A DNA stretch of 64,000 nucleotides from Mariprofundus erugo (GCF_005818865.1 NZ_VBRY01000006.1:1-64000), one strand, 5' to 3'; positions 51,413 through 60,962 are shown, counted from the first letter of the stretch. A program made the numbers and translations. The notes: generated by a model not told the origin, from the sequence alone.

Positions 51413-52261
51413 ATGAATGAGTGGGTGAATATACTGATCGCGCAGGCACTGCGTGAAGATGCCGCAGGGGACGATCTGACCGCGCAGGCAACGATTTCTG
51501 CGACGACCATGGCAACGGCCCGGATTACGGCCAAACAGTGTGGTGTCATCTCCGGCATGGCCGTGGCCGATGCCGTGTTTGAGGCTCTTGATGCATCCAT
51601 TGGTCGCCAGTGGCATGTGGCGGATGGTGATCGCGTGCAGACAGGGGATGTGATTTGTGAGTTGCACGGCGCGGCCCTTTCGCTGCTTTCGGCTGAACGT
51701 ACGGCCCTGAATTTCCTGCAGCATTTGTCCGGTATTGCCACCGCGACACGGGCTTTTGTTGATGCTGTATCCGGAACCTCCTGTCGCGTTGCGGATACGC
51801 GTAAAACCACCCCCGGGTTTCGTCAGCTTGAGAAGCAGGCTGTGGTGCATGGCGGTGGCGTCAATCATCGCATGGATTTGCGCAGTGGCATGCTGATCAA
51901 GGAGAACCATATCGAGGCATGCGGCTCCCTTTCCGATGCCGTGCATGCCTGTTATCAGGCCGGGCACGATGTCTGGATCGAGGTCGAGTGCGAGACGCTG
52001 GATGAGGTGCGTGAGGCGGTTGCCGTTTGCCCGGATATTATTCTGCTTGATAATATGGAGCCGGCCATGGTGGCACAGGCAAGAGCGATGGTGCCTGCAT
52101 CGATGATGCTTGAGGCCAGTGGCAATATCACGCTGACCAATGCCCGGGCCTATGCCGAGACAGGGGTGGATCGTATTGCTATTGGTGCTATCACCCATTC
52201 GGCACCGGTGCTGGATCTGTCGATGCGCATTCTTGCCGCTGCTGTAGCGGCCGATGCATAG
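51413..52261 (+). CDS. nadC: Nicotinate-nucleotide pyrophosphorylase (quinolinate phosphoribosyltransferase)
   Basis: A 282-residue enzyme that makes NaMN from quinolinate and PRPP in NAD synthesis. Motifs: REDAAGDDLTAQATI, LNFLQHLSGIAT, ADTRKTTPGFRQLEKQAVVH, GGGVNHRMDLRSGMLIKENH, and LLDNMEPAMVAQAR near the end, followed by LEASGNITLTNARAYAETG and IAIGAITHSAP. All substrate-binding Arg and Lys residues appear present. First gene of nadC-birA-coaX; its end overlaps birA by 8 bp. Confidence 0.96.
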   Translation: MNEWVNILIAQALREDAAGDDLTAQATISATTMATARITAKQCGVISGMAVADAVFEALDASIGRQWHVADGDRVQTGDVICELHGAALSLLSAERTALNFLQHLSGIATATRAFVDAVSGTSCRVADTRKTTPGFRQLEKQAVVHGGGVNHRMDLRSGMLIKENHIEACGSLSDAVHACYQAGHDVWIEVECETLDEVREAVAVCPDIILLDNMEPAMVAQARAMVPASMMLEASGNITLTNARAYAETGVDRIAIGAITHSAPVLDLSMRILAAAVAADA

Positions 52262-53213
52262 CAGTCGCGCCTATATTCTTGATCGACTGGGAAACAGCCG
52301 GTTGCCGGTCTCCGGCGATCAGCTGGCCGATGAGCTGAACCTCTCCCGCGCCGCTATCTGGAAACATATTCAGGCATTGAAAAAAGGTGGCGCGATGATC
52401 AGTGCTCATCCGGGCAGGGGTTATATGCTTGAGGTACCGGTTCTGACGGAAGGGCTGCTGCGCGCACGCCTGTCGACCCGCTATATCGGCAGACGCCTGA
52501 TGCTGGTGGAGGAGACAGGCTCGACCAATCAGGATGTGATGCAGCTGGCAGGGCAGGGCGAAGCTGAAGGGCTGGTACTGATTGCCGATCGTCAGACCCG
52601 GGGGCGCGGCCGTTTGGGGCGCTGCTGGCATACGATGCCGGAATCACTGGCGGTCAGTGCTCTGTTGCGTCCCCCGTTGCCACCCGAACAGGTGCCGCAA
52701 CTGTCGTTACTGACAGCTGTAGCACTGCATGAGGCACTGCATATGTATGCGCCGGATATCCGCATCAAGTGGCCGAATGATCTGCTCTGCCACGGCGCAA
52801 AACTGGCCGGTATTCTGACTGAAATGCGGGCGGAGCCGGGGTGTATGCATGCGGTGGTACTGGGCTTTGGTATCAACCTGCGTGCCCCTGAAAATGGCTG
52901 GCCGGATGATATTCATCAGGCTGTGACCGATCTTGCTTCGGCAAGCGGGCGGGTTGTGTCTCGACTTGAGGTCGTTGCGGCTGTGTTGAATGCGCTTGAT
53001 CGCTGGTATGAACTGTTTTTGCAGCAGGGGTTTGCGCCGGTCAGGGCGGCGTGGTGGCAGGCCCATGCCGCGAGCGGACAGCGCGTGCGCGTATATGATG
53101 GCAGGGAATATATCCATGGTGTGGCAGCAGCGCTGGAAGCGGATGGCGCCCTGCTGCTTGAAACAAATCAGGGTACCCGGCGCATTATTGCCGGGGATGT
53201 GGAACTATTATGA
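52254..53213 (+). CDS. birA: Bifunctional biotin-protein ligase/biotin operon repressor
   Basis: A 319-residue protein. N-terminal HTH_11 domain (GDQLADELNLSRAAIWKHIQ) binds DNA, so it may also regulate biotin genes. Ligase core: ETGSTNQDVMQLAGQGEAEG, QTRGRGRLGRCWHT (the biotinyl-AMP loop), IRIKWPNDLLCHGAKLAGIL and VLGFGINLR. C-terminal SH3-like domain: GQRVRVYDGREYIHGVAAAL. It biotinylates acetyl-CoA carboxylase. Overlaps nadC (8 bp) and coaX (ATGA). Confidence 0.95.
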   Translation: MHSSRAYILDRLGNSRLPVSGDQLADELNLSRAAIWKHIQALKKGGAMISAHPGRGYMLEVPVLTEGLLRARLSTRYIGRRLMLVEETGSTNQDVMQLAGQGEAEGLVLIADRQTRGRGRLGRCWHTMPESLAVSALLRPPLPPEQVPQLSLLTAVALHEALHMYAPDIRIKWPNDLLCHGAKLAGILTEMRAEPGCMHAVVLGFGINLRAPENGWPDDIHQAVTDLASASGRVVSRLEVVAAVLNALDRWYELFLQQGFAPVRAAWWQAHAASGQRVRVYDGREYIHGVAAALEADGALLLETNQGTRRIIAGDVELL

Positions 53214-54016
53214 ACAATCATGTGAACAATCACAGCTTGATGCTGGTCGCCGATGTCGGCAATACCCATATGGTATTCGGGCTGTATGGTGGCGATGCCC
53301 TGCTGGCGCACTGGCGTCTGGCCAGCGCCAGAGACTATACGCCGGATGAGCTGGCCTGGCAGTTACACGGGATGTTTACCCAGTCCGGTTATACGGCTGC
53401 CAGTGTGGCCGGTATTATGGTGGCCAGCGTGGTGCCGCATCTGGATAAGTCACTGGCGGCCGCTTGCGGGCGTATTTTCGGGCAGCAGCCTGCCTTTGTC
53501 GGCAGCAACGAGGTGAAAATCGGCATGGCCGTGGATTATAAGCATCCGCGTGAAGTGGGAGCCGACCGGATTGTCAATGCGGTTGCTGCCAGAGAACGAT
53601 TTGGTGCGCCGGTGATCGTCATGGATTGTGGTACGGCGACGACGTTTGATGTGGTGTCACCGGCCGGTCACTATGCCGGTGGTTTGATTATTCCGGGGGC
53701 GGAGGTGGCGCTGGCGGCACTTTGTCAGCGGGCGGCGAAGCTGCCTGAGGTGACACTGGCACGATCAGAGGTGCTGATCGGTCGGGATACGGCCACCAGT
53801 ATGCAGGCCGGCAGTTACTGGTCGGCAGTGGATGCACTGAGCGGCCTGATAACCCGTTTGCGCGGGCAAGCCGGTTATGGCGCGGCTCCGGTGGTGGCGA
53901 CAGGTGGTCTGGTGCCACTGTTGATTGGTGATTTGCCTGCGGTTGATCATCATTTGCCATATCTGACGCTGGATGGCCTGAAGCTGCTTGCTGACCGTCA
54001 TTTTCGCGCCTGCTGA
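53210..54016 (+). CDS. coaX: Type III pantothenate kinase
   Basis: A 268-residue ASKHA-fold kinase, first step of coenzyme A synthesis. Motifs: LVADVGNTHMVFGLY (phosphate 1), VGADRIVNAVAARERFG, VIVMDCGTATTFDVVSPAGH (phosphate 2), and PVVATGGLVPLL (adenosine). It depends on monovalent cations and is not inhibited by CoA, as known for the family. Start ATG 53210 overlaps the birA stop (ATGA). The birA-coaX pairing is common in bacteria. Confidence 0.95.
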   Translation: MNNHVNNHSLMLVADVGNTHMVFGLYGGDALLAHWRLASARDYTPDELAWQLHGMFTQSGYTAASVAGIMVASVVPHLDKSLAAACGRIFGQQPAFVGSNEVKIGMAVDYKHPREVGADRIVNAVAARERFGAPVIVMDCGTATTFDVVSPAGHYAGGLIIPGAEVALAALCQRAAKLPEVTLARSEVLIGRDTATSMQAGSYWSAVDALSGLITRLRGQAGYGAAPVVATGGLVPLLIGDLPAVDHHLPYLTLDGLKLLADRHFRAC

Positions 54017-54093
54017 CGGATATGCCCCTGATTGAGCGGGTGGCGGATCGAATCGTTTGGCAGCGGGGGCCGGCAGGGCTATCGTTGCCCCCC

Positions 54094-55140
54094 ATGCGCA
54101 CGCTGTATTCCCGCTTAAAATTCGGTACCAACCTGCTGCAGACAGCTTTTTTGTTGTGTGCTCTCTGTGTGCCTGCTGCTTCAGCTGCGGTTGTGCAGCC
54201 GAATACAGCGCCGGTGGCGGATGAGTGTCACCGTATTGGTCAGAAGCTTGGCAGTGTCAGCGAGGCATCGTGTCTGGCCCGCCATCTGACCGATTCGGGC
54301 GGTCGCTCTGTCAATGGGCAGTCCATTCTGCTTAAAGAGTATCCGCCGCTTGGCGATCGTAAACCGGTTGCCCGTATCCTGCTGATTGGTGGTACGCATG
54401 CCGATGAGTACTCCTCGGTCAGTATCGTTTTCAAGTGGATGGAGACACTCGATCAGCATCACTCCGGTCTTTTTCACTGGCATGTTACGCCGTTACTCAA
54501 CCCGGATGGGTTGCTGCAACGTCACTCCCTGCGTTTGAATGCGCATGGTGTTGATCTGAATCGTAATATGCTGACCCCCGACTGGTATCGGCAGACCAGT
54601 CAGTACTGGCTGGGGACCGGCAAGGATCCCCGTCGTTATCCCGGTAGTGCACCGCTCAGCGAGCCTGAGACGGCCTGGCTCTACCAGGAGGTGCGCAGTT
54701 TCAAACCGGATGCCATTGTTTCGGTCCATGCACCTTATGGTGTGCTGGATTTTGACGGACCTCCGGTCGGTCCCAGTGATCTCGGTTTTCTGCATCTGAA
54801 ACTGATTGGTACCTATCCCGGTTCATTAGGTAACTGTGCCGGTGTCCAGCATGGTATTCCGGTGATTACGGTGGAGTTGCCTTACGCAGGCATCATGCCG
54901 ACTGCGGCACAGATGGACCGGATGTGGACCGATCTTGTGCGCTGGTTGCGCCATAATGTGCCAAAAGAAAGTACGATCGAGGCCTACCATCGTTTCGATG
55001 AGATTACCCGCTCGCTGCAGGCATCACTGGTGCATGAGGATGGCATGCCGGATGAGAAGCGTGCTGTTGTTGCTGTGTCGGCAGATGCTCGTGCGGCACC
55101 CGCTTCGGGTGCGAATGCCACACCTGAATCAGATCGTTAA
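54094..55140 (+). CDS. Exported M14 zinc carboxypeptidase (murein peptide amidase-like)
   Basis: About 348 residues. ATG 54094 gives a signal peptide (TAFLLCALCVPAASA); an upstream ATG at 54022 would put 24 residues before it. Zinc ligands: LLIGGTHADEYSSV (His and Glu of HxxE) and AIVSVHAPYG (His). NPDG and GVDLNRNM supply substrate-binding residues, and VITVELPYAG has the catalytic Glu. The M14 subfamily with these motifs cleaves gamma-D-Glu-meso-Dap in murein peptides. The next gene, a SPOR/NTF2-type protein, starts 12 bp downstream, so they may cooperate at the cell wall. Confidence 0.85.
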   Translation: MRTLYSRLKFGTNLLQTAFLLCALCVPAASAAVVQPNTAPVADECHRIGQKLGSVSEASCLARHLTDSGGRSVNGQSILLKEYPPLGDRKPVARILLIGGTHADEYSSVSIVFKWMETLDQHHSGLFHWHVTPLLNPDGLLQRHSLRLNAHGVDLNRNMLTPDWYRQTSQYWLGTGKDPRRYPGSAPLSEPETAWLYQEVRSFKPDAIVSVHAPYGVLDFDGPPVGPSDLGFLHLKLIGTYPGSLGNCAGVQHGIPVITVELPYAGIMPTAAQMDRMWTDLVRWLRHNVPKESTIEAYHRFDEITRSLQASLVHEDGMPDEKRAVVAVSADARAAPASGANATPESDR

Positions 55141-55152
55141 TTGAGGAGTACA

Positions 55153-56664
55153 ATGAATTTTCAGGCGCTCATGCCAGCGTTATGGCTCGCTTTGTGGTTG
55201 GTGGCAACACCGGCATTTGCCGGTATCACCCATCAGCAGGCCTATCAGATGCTCAAGACGGGCGATGCACCCATGGTGGCCACTTTGCCCAAAGGGGAGC
55301 GGGAAATTCTGATGGCCACGCTGGCAATGGAAGAGGGGCACAGCAGTGAGGTGATCGATATTCTGAGCAGTCCCAATGTCGGCAAGGATCCGGTTGCAGC
55401 CCGCCTGCGGGCAGAAGCCTATCGCAGGCAGTCGGTGAGTGCGGCCATGCGGGCCGGTCGTTATGCGCATGCCATGTCTGAAGATATCGGTAAACTCAAA
55501 CAGGCTGGTATCGGGCTGGATGCCGCAAACCAGCGCTTGCAGGCTTTTCTTGATCGGGTAGATCAGCAGGGCGAGGCAGAGAGGCAGGCGGCAGAGAAGC
55601 AGGCAGCAGAGAGGCAGGCGGCAGAGAGGCAGGCAGCAGAGAGGCAGGCGGCAGAGAGGCAGGCAGCAGAGAGGCAGGCGGCAGAGAAGCAGGCAGCAGA
55701 GAAGCAGGCAGCAGAGAAGCAGGCAGCAGAGAAGCAGGCAGCAGAGAAGCAGGCAGCAGAGAAGCAGGCAGCAGAGAAGCAGGCAGCAGAGAGGCAGGCG
55801 GCAGAGAGGCAGGCGGCAGAGAGGCAGGCGGCAGAGAGGCAGGCGGCAGAGAAGCAGGCAGCAGAGAAGCAGGCAGCAGAGAAGCAGGCAGCAGAGAGGC
55901 AGGCAGCAGAGAGGCAGGCGGCAGAGAGGCAGGCAGCAGAGAGGCAGGCAGCAGAGAGGCAGGCAGCAGAGAGGCAGGCAGCAGAGAGGCAGGCTGATGC
56001 GCAGTTGCTCGATAGCGTCACTCAGGCCGTTACCGAGTGGCGCCGGGATTGGGAGTCTCGCAATACAGATGCCTATCTTCTTCACTACCACAAGGCATTC
56101 AGAAGTGGTAAATACAATTATGCGTCATGGGCTGCATACAAACGACAGGTCAATGCCGGCAAGAGCTTTATCCATATCGATATCAGCCGGATCACACTGA
56201 TAAGCAGTCTGGTGAAAATCGATCAGGGCGAAGCAGTGCTGGTTGAATTCCGTCAGCAGTATAAGTCGAATAACTATACCGCCAACAGCCGCAAGCGTTT
56301 GTATCTGGTGCGCAAGAGTGCCGATCAGCCATGGCTGATCCTGGCCGAGGGCAATGGCGAACTTCGGCCGCGTGAGGCGGTTGCCCGTTCCATGGCTGGT
56401 CAGCCATCGGCATCCAGCACGGCCTGGGTGATTAATCTGGCCTCCTATGATTCCCGCTCAGCGGCTGAGAAAATGGCAGAGGCGCTCACGCTGCCCGATG
56501 AGATACAGGCATCGGTTTATACAACGGTCGCCAAAGGAAAACAGGTGCACCGGGTGCGTGCAGGCAGTTATGCCAGCAGGGCTGAAGCGAACGATGCCAT
56601 GGCATCGATCTGCCCTGATCTGGGCTTTCGTGATTGCTGGCTTGAGCAGGCAGAATCAAATTAA
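55153..56664 (+). CDS. TolA-like repeat protein with NTF2-like and SPOR domains
   Basis: A 503-residue exported protein. GAGGAG precedes ATG 55153; the signal peptide ends ATPAFA. Residues 30-140 are a helical sporadic domain (ILMATLAMEEGHSSEVIDIL). Residues 145-279 are 27 repeats of QAAER or QAAEK, a single charged helix about 20 nm long that could span the periplasm. Next an NTF2-like domain (WRRDWESRNTDAYLLHYHKA, then YKRQVNAGKSFIHIDIS), seen in some L,D-transpeptidases. A SPOR domain ends the protein (AWVINLASYDSRSAAEKMAE, VHRVRAGSYASRAEANDAM), which binds glycan strands at division sites. It likely works with the M14 peptidase upstream. Confidence 0.8.
   Translation: MNFQALMPALWLALWLVATPAFAGITHQQAYQMLKTGDAPMVATLPKGEREILMATLAMEEGHSSEVIDILSSPNVGKDPVAARLRAEAYRRQSVSAAMRAGRYAHAMSEDIGKLKQAGIGLDAANQRLQAFLDRVDQQGEAERQAAEKQAAERQAAERQAAERQAAERQAAERQAAEKQAAEKQAAEKQAAEKQAAEKQAAEKQAAEKQAAERQAAERQAAERQAAERQAAEKQAAEKQAAEKQAAERQAAERQAAERQAAERQAAERQAAERQAAERQADAQLLDSVTQAVTEWRRDWESRNTDAYLLHYHKAFRSGKYNYASWAAYKRQVNAGKSFIHIDISRITLISSLVKIDQGEAVLVEFRQQYKSNNYTANSRKRLYLVRKSADQPWLILAEGNGELRPREAVARSMAGQPSASSTAWVINLASYDSRSAAEKMAEALTLPDEIQASVYTTVAKGKQVHRVRAGSYASRAEANDAMASICPDLGFRDCWLEQAESN
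55585..55989 (+). repeat. 27 tandem 15-bp units (QAAER/QAAEK)
   Basis: Units such as CAGGCGGCAGAGAGG and CAGGCAGCAGAGAAG repeat in frame without interruption. The AAG/AGG codon pattern comes in blocks, which suggests past slippage or unequal exchange. A change by whole units keeps the frame and would alter helix length. Confidence 0.95.
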
Positions 56665-56760
56665 CGGCTGCTCAGCGATGCGGATTCCCCGATATTGCCG
56701 CGATATGGCGAAAGGGTTGCCGGTGATTGCGGCCGAGTCGGTTCAGCCGGGAGCGATATA

Positions 56761-58143
56761 GTGGCCAAGTCCCTTTTTGTATGTCAGTCGTGTGGTGCAG
56801 AACACCGCAAGTGGATGGGGCAGTGCCCGGATTGTAATGGCTGGAACTCAATTACCGAGCAGGTGATCGATGGTGTGGCAGCCAAAGCGGCCGGCAAAGG
56901 GCGGGTGTTGAATACCTCGTCAATCACCGATATCAGCAGCGAACATTGCCCCCGTCGCTCCACTTTGATTGAGGAGTTTGACCGGGTGCTTGGCGGCGGG
57001 CTGGTGCAGGGCTCGGCTGTGCTGATCGGCGGTGACCCGGGGATAGGTAAATCGACCTTGCTGTTGCAGGCCGCCTCAAAGCTGGCAGGGGCAGGTACGG
57101 TACTTTACATCACCGGCGAGGAGTCTGTGCAGCAGGTGAATTTGCGCGGGCAGCGGATTGGTGCGATGCATCAGAGTTTGCAACTGGCTTCCGCCTGTGA
57201 GCTTGAATCAATGCTGGCCACGATTGACAAGGTGAGGCCTTCGGCGGTCATCATTGATTCGATCCAGACGACGGTAAGCAACCGCCTGACCAGTGCACCC
57301 GGCACGGTATCCCAGGTTCGGGACTGCTCGGCTGCTCTGATTCAGCATGCAAAAAAATGTGGTCATGCGCTGATTCTTGTCGGCCATGTGACCAAGGATG
57401 GTGCACTTGCCGGGCCGCGCGTCCTTGAGCATATGGTGGATGCGGTGATCTATTTTGAGGGTGATCGCGGCCATGCCCACCGTATTCTGCGGGCGGTGAA
57501 AAACCGTTTCGGCCCGGCCGGTGAAATCGGTGTGTTCGAGATGACTGATGCCGGCCTGATCGGGATTCGTGATGCATCGCGCATGTTTCTTGCCGAGCGG
57601 GCCAGGGATGTGCCCGGCTCTGTCGTGCTCGCATGCATGGAGGGGACACGACCGCTGCTGGTTGAGGTACAGGCTCTGATTGCGCCGACGGTATATGCAA
57701 CGCCCAAACGATCGGCTGTCGGTGTTGATGGCGGGCGGGTGGCGATGCTGACTGCAGTGCTGGAACGGCGAGTCGGTTTGCCGCTGAGTCAGCATGATGT
57801 CTATATCAACATTGCCGGTGGTGCCCGCATTGCCGAGCCGGCCGTGGATCTGGCGGTATTGCTGGCGATGCTCTCTGCATTTCAGGAGCGGCCGGTGCCG
57901 GCAGAGGTTGCTGTATTCGGAGAAGTGGGGCTGACAGGTGAGGTTCGGCCGGTTGGACAGCCGGAGGCACGGGCCCGTGAGGCAGCCAATCTCGGCTTTA
58001 GCCGCATCCTGTTGCCAAAGGAAAATCATGAGAGGGTGCAGAAGGCAGATATCATTGCTAATATGCGCGCCGACGCACAGATACCCATTGCGCTGATACC
58101 GGTCAGACAGCTTGCGGATGCCGCACAGATGCTGTTTGGCTGA
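56761..58143 (+). CDS. radA: DNA repair ATPase RadA (Sms)
   Basis: A 460-residue protein from GTG 56761 (GGGAG upstream). Zinc finger CQSCGAEHRKWMGQCPDCNG, RecA-like core with Walker A GGDPGIGKSTLLLQ, Walker B VIIDSIQT, the RadA signature KNRFGPAGE, and a Lon-like C-terminal domain (AVGVDGGRVAMLTAVLERRV). It promotes branch migration in recombination. It lies in a run with cvpA and purF, with 48 bp to cvpA. Confidence 0.95.
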   Translation: MAKSLFVCQSCGAEHRKWMGQCPDCNGWNSITEQVIDGVAAKAAGKGRVLNTSSITDISSEHCPRRSTLIEEFDRVLGGGLVQGSAVLIGGDPGIGKSTLLLQAASKLAGAGTVLYITGEESVQQVNLRGQRIGAMHQSLQLASACELESMLATIDKVRPSAVIIDSIQTTVSNRLTSAPGTVSQVRDCSAALIQHAKKCGHALILVGHVTKDGALAGPRVLEHMVDAVIYFEGDRGHAHRILRAVKNRFGPAGEIGVFEMTDAGLIGIRDASRMFLAERARDVPGSVVLACMEGTRPLLVEVQALIAPTVYATPKRSAVGVDGGRVAMLTAVLERRVGLPLSQHDVYINIAGGARIAEPAVDLAVLLAMLSAFQERPVPAEVAVFGEVGLTGEVRPVGQPEARAREAANLGFSRILLPKENHERVQKADIIANMRADAQIPIALIPVRQLADAAQMLFG

Positions 58144-58191
58144 AGTGTATCCGCCCTGTGGGGCAGGAGGCGGGATGGACAGAGGACGAAT

Positions 58192-58785
58192 TTGAACTTT
58201 GTAGATTATATTCTGATTGCCATCGTCGGTTTATCGATGGTGCTGTCATTGTGGCGCGGCTTTGTGCGCGAAGTGATTTCATTGATCGGACTGGTTGCGG
58301 CGTTTTTGCTGGCCAGCCGTTTGTCAGGAATGGCGGGAGAGATGCTCGGTCAGTGGATCGGTAATGCGACCGTCGCTGATATTGCCGGATTTTCTCTTGT
58401 ATTTGTTGGTGTGATGATTGTGGTCGGACTGGTCGGTGCGCTGATTCGCCGTCTGGTTGATCTGGCCGAACTAACGGCGACCGATCGCACGCTGGGCATG
58501 TTTTTTGGCGCAGCGCGCGGTACGTTGCTCATCGCCCTTTGCTTTCTCGTTTATAGTTCATATGCACGCCCTGATGCCAGCTGGCTCAAGGAGAGCAAGC
58601 TGGTTCCCTATGCCCTGAATCTCGGCGATATGCTGGGGCGCATGATTCCTGAGGGATATCCGTTTTCCAGGCAGGGCAGTGATAAATATGTGTCGCCACA
58701 GACAACCAGTGAGCGAATGCAGGATCTGATCCCCATCAAGGACAGGCAGGAATTGAAATCCATTATTCAGAACAGCAGTAAATAA
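58192..58785 (+). CDS. cvpA: CvpA-family membrane protein
   Basis: A 197-residue inner-membrane protein with four helices. TTG at 58192 follows AGAGGA; no ATG is nearby. N-terminal NFVDYILIAIVGLSMVLSLW, then RGFVREVISLIGLVAAFLLA, matches CvpA, as does LVGALIRRLVDLAELTATDR and LGMFFGAARGTLLI. It lies 9 bp before purF, as in enterobacteria. Needed for colicin V production in E. coli and implicated in envelope stress; actual role uncertain. Confidence 0.9.
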   Translation: MNFVDYILIAIVGLSMVLSLWRGFVREVISLIGLVAAFLLASRLSGMAGEMLGQWIGNATVADIAGFSLVFVGVMIVVGLVGALIRRLVDLAELTATDRTLGMFFGAARGTLLIALCFLVYSSYARPDASWLKESKLVPYALNLGDMLGRMIPEGYPFSRQGSDKYVSPQTTSERMQDLIPIKDRQELKSIIQNSSK

Positions 58786-58794
58786 GAGGGTGGC

Positions 58795-60228
58795 ATGAAA
58801 CCGGAATGTGACAAGGCTGATCATTTTCATGACGAATGCGGTGTATTCGGTGTTTTCGACCATGCGGAGGCGGCTAACCTGACTTATCTCGGGCTATACG
58901 CACAGCAGCATCGTGGACAGGAGTCGGCAGGCATCGTCAGTACAGACGGACTGAAGTTTAATACCCATCGCGGTATGGGGCTGGTCGCCGATATCTTCCA
59001 GAAATCGGATCTCAAAAAACTGGTGGGCAGGCACAGTATTGGTCATGTGCGCTACTCAACCTCAGGTGATTCGGGGCTGCGTAACTGTCAGCCATTCTGC
59101 TATCAGTATGCGCATGGTGGTATTTCGATGTGCCATAACGGCAACATCGTCAATGCACCGGAGCTGCGTTATGAACTTGAAAAGCAGGGCTCTATTTTCC
59201 AGTCCACTTCAGATACCGAGGTGCTGATTCATCTGGTGGCACGAAGCCAGGGCGCGACGATGCAGGAGCGACTTGCCGAGGCGGTCAACCGTCTTTCCGG
59301 CGCATTCTCGCTGCTGGTGCTGGTGGAAAAGCGACTGGTGGGTATCCGTGATCGCAACGGTATTCGTCCGCTGGTGCTGGGACAGCTGGATGGCTCCTGG
59401 GTGCTGGCCTCCGAGACCTGTGCCTTTGATCTGATTGGTGCAACCTATATCCGTGATGTTGAACCGGGTGAGATGGTGGTCATTGAAAACAATGAAGTGA
59501 CCAGCCTGTTCCCGTTCAAGTCGACAGAAGGCAAATTCTGTGTGTTTGAGTATGTCTATTTCGCCCGTCCGGACTCGGTGCTGGAAGGGGTGAATGTCTA
59601 TAATGCCCGCTACAAAATCGGCATGGAGCTGGCCCGTGAGTCGGGTGTGGAAGCGGACATTGTGGTGCCGGTACCGGATTCCGGTGTGCCACCTGCCATG
59701 GGTTTTGCCGAGGTATCCGGAATTCCGTTCCAGATGGGGCTGATTCGTAACCATTATGTCGGTCGTACCTTTATCGAGCCGAAGCAGTCGATCCGCAACT
59801 TCGGTGTGAAACTGAAGCTCAATCCCAACCGCGAGCTGATCAGGGGCAAGCGTGTGGTGCTGGTGGATGACTCGATTGTGCGCGGTACCACCAGTCGCAA
59901 GATTGTTGAGATGGTACGTGCAGCTGGCGCCAAAGAGATTCACATGCGTATCTCCAGCCCGCCGACCAGACACTCATGTTATTACGGTGTGGATACGCCG
60001 GATTCATCCGAGCTGATGGCGAACAAGATGAATCTCGAGGAGATGTGCAAAGCCATTGGCGCAGACTCGCTGGCATTTGTCTCCTTTGATGGTATGTACC
60101 GTGCTGTCGGCAAGCCGCGTTCGCAGCATTGTGATGCCTGCTTCTCGGGCGATTATCCGGTGCCGATCGAGGGGCAGCGCTCACCGCAACTGTCATTGTT
60201 GCACTTCCACAACCGCCGCAAAGAGTAA
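58795..60228 (+). CDS. purF: Amidophosphoribosyltransferase
   Basis: A 477-residue enzyme, first step of purine synthesis (PRPP to phosphoribosylamine). A short propeptide (14 residues) precedes the N-terminal nucleophile Cys15 in DECGVFGVFDH. Glutaminase: QQHRGQESAGIVS, GHVRYSTSGDS. PRTase: VPVPDSGVPPAMGF and the PRPP loop VVLVDDSIVRGTTSRK. AGAGGGTGG precedes ATG. Fe-S Cys residues: CFSGDYPVP region and SSPPTRHSCYYG fit the cluster-type PurF. Confidence 0.96.
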   Translation: MKPECDKADHFHDECGVFGVFDHAEAANLTYLGLYAQQHRGQESAGIVSTDGLKFNTHRGMGLVADIFQKSDLKKLVGRHSIGHVRYSTSGDSGLRNCQPFCYQYAHGGISMCHNGNIVNAPELRYELEKQGSIFQSTSDTEVLIHLVARSQGATMQERLAEAVNRLSGAFSLLVLVEKRLVGIRDRNGIRPLVLGQLDGSWVLASETCAFDLIGATYIRDVEPGEMVVIENNEVTSLFPFKSTEGKFCVFEYVYFARPDSVLEGVNVYNARYKIGMELARESGVEADIVVPVPDSGVPPAMGFAEVSGIPFQMGLIRNHYVGRTFIEPKQSIRNFGVKLKLNPNRELIRGKRVVLVDDSIVRGTTSRKIVEMVRAAGAKEIHMRISSPPTRHSCYYGVDTPDSSELMANKMNLEEMCKAIGADSLAFVSFDGMYRAVGKPRSQHCDACFSGDYPVPIEGQRSPQLSLLHFHNRRKE

Positions 60229-60236
60229 GCAGGCCA

Positions 60237-60962
60237 TTGAAACAGCCAACGGTTGTGCTCATCCACGGTCTGTTTGGTTTTACCCGATTGCTGTGGCTTG
60301 AGTACTTCCGTGTGGCCAGGCCTTTGTATGCATCGATGGGGATGCGGGTACTGGTACCCTCACTGCCCCCCGTTGCGACCATCCGGGAGCGTGCCGCCGT
60401 ACTTGCCAGGCAACTGGCCGATGAGGCGGGGCCACTGCATCTGGTGGCCCATTCGATGGGCGGGCTTGATGCCCGCTACTGGATCTCCTGCCTGGGGGGC
60501 GGGATGAAGGTGGCGAGTCTGACGACGCTGGCCACGCCGCATCACGGCTCGCCGGTGGCAGATCATGTCTGTACGTCGCTTTCGCCATTCCGCCTGTTGA
60601 AGGGCCCCCATGCCCTGACGACCAGCGCCATGCAGCAGTTTAACGATACGACCCCGGATGATCCTGCGGTCATCTACCGCAGTTATGCTGCAGTGCGGCC
60701 GCTTGCCGAGCTGCCATGGCTGGTGCGCCGCTATGCCCGTATGATTCAGCAGCATGAGGGTGATAATGACTCACAGGTTTCCGGCACATCCGCCTGTTGG
60801 GGGGAGCTGGCGGGTTGCGTACCGGCTGATCATTTTGAGCTGATCTCGCTCAATCTCTGGTTTAATCCGTTTACATCGCGCTCCGTTTATGATCCGCTGC
60901 CGCTCTATCGTGAGATTGGCGAGTGGGTGCTTGAGCAGGAAAAACAGGCTCACGCCGGCTGA
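60237..60962 (+). CDS. Alpha/beta hydrolase, triacylglycerol lipase-like
   Basis: A 241-residue protein from TTG 60237, 9 bp after purF. Oxyanion loop VVLIHGLFGFTRLLWLEYF, nucleophile elbow LVAHSMGGLDARYWI, TLATPHHGSPVADHV, and later SQVSGTSACWGELAGCVPAD with the His in DHFELI. The order matches bacterial group I lipases (LipA type). There is no clear signal peptide and no Lif chaperone gene, so it may be cytoplasmic. Substrate unknown. Confidence 0.8.
   Translation: MKQPTVVLIHGLFGFTRLLWLEYFRVARPLYASMGMRVLVPSLPPVATIRERAAVLARQLADEAGPLHLVAHSMGGLDARYWISCLGGGMKVASLTTLATPHHGSPVADHVCTSLSPFRLLKGPHALTTSAMQQFNDTTPDDPAVIYRSYAAVRPLAELPWLVRRYARMIQQHEGDNDSQVSGTSACWGELAGCVPADHFELISLNLWFNPFTSRSVYDPLPLYREIGEWVLEQEKQAHAG

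Noticed and set aside
55180-56091. Long minus-strand frames (303 and 152 codons) rich in Cys/Leu/Ser/Ala opposite the repeat region
   Set aside because: They are by-products of the 15-bp repeat read on the other strand: no ribosome-binding site, no domain, and the plus frame has signal peptide and SPOR domain.
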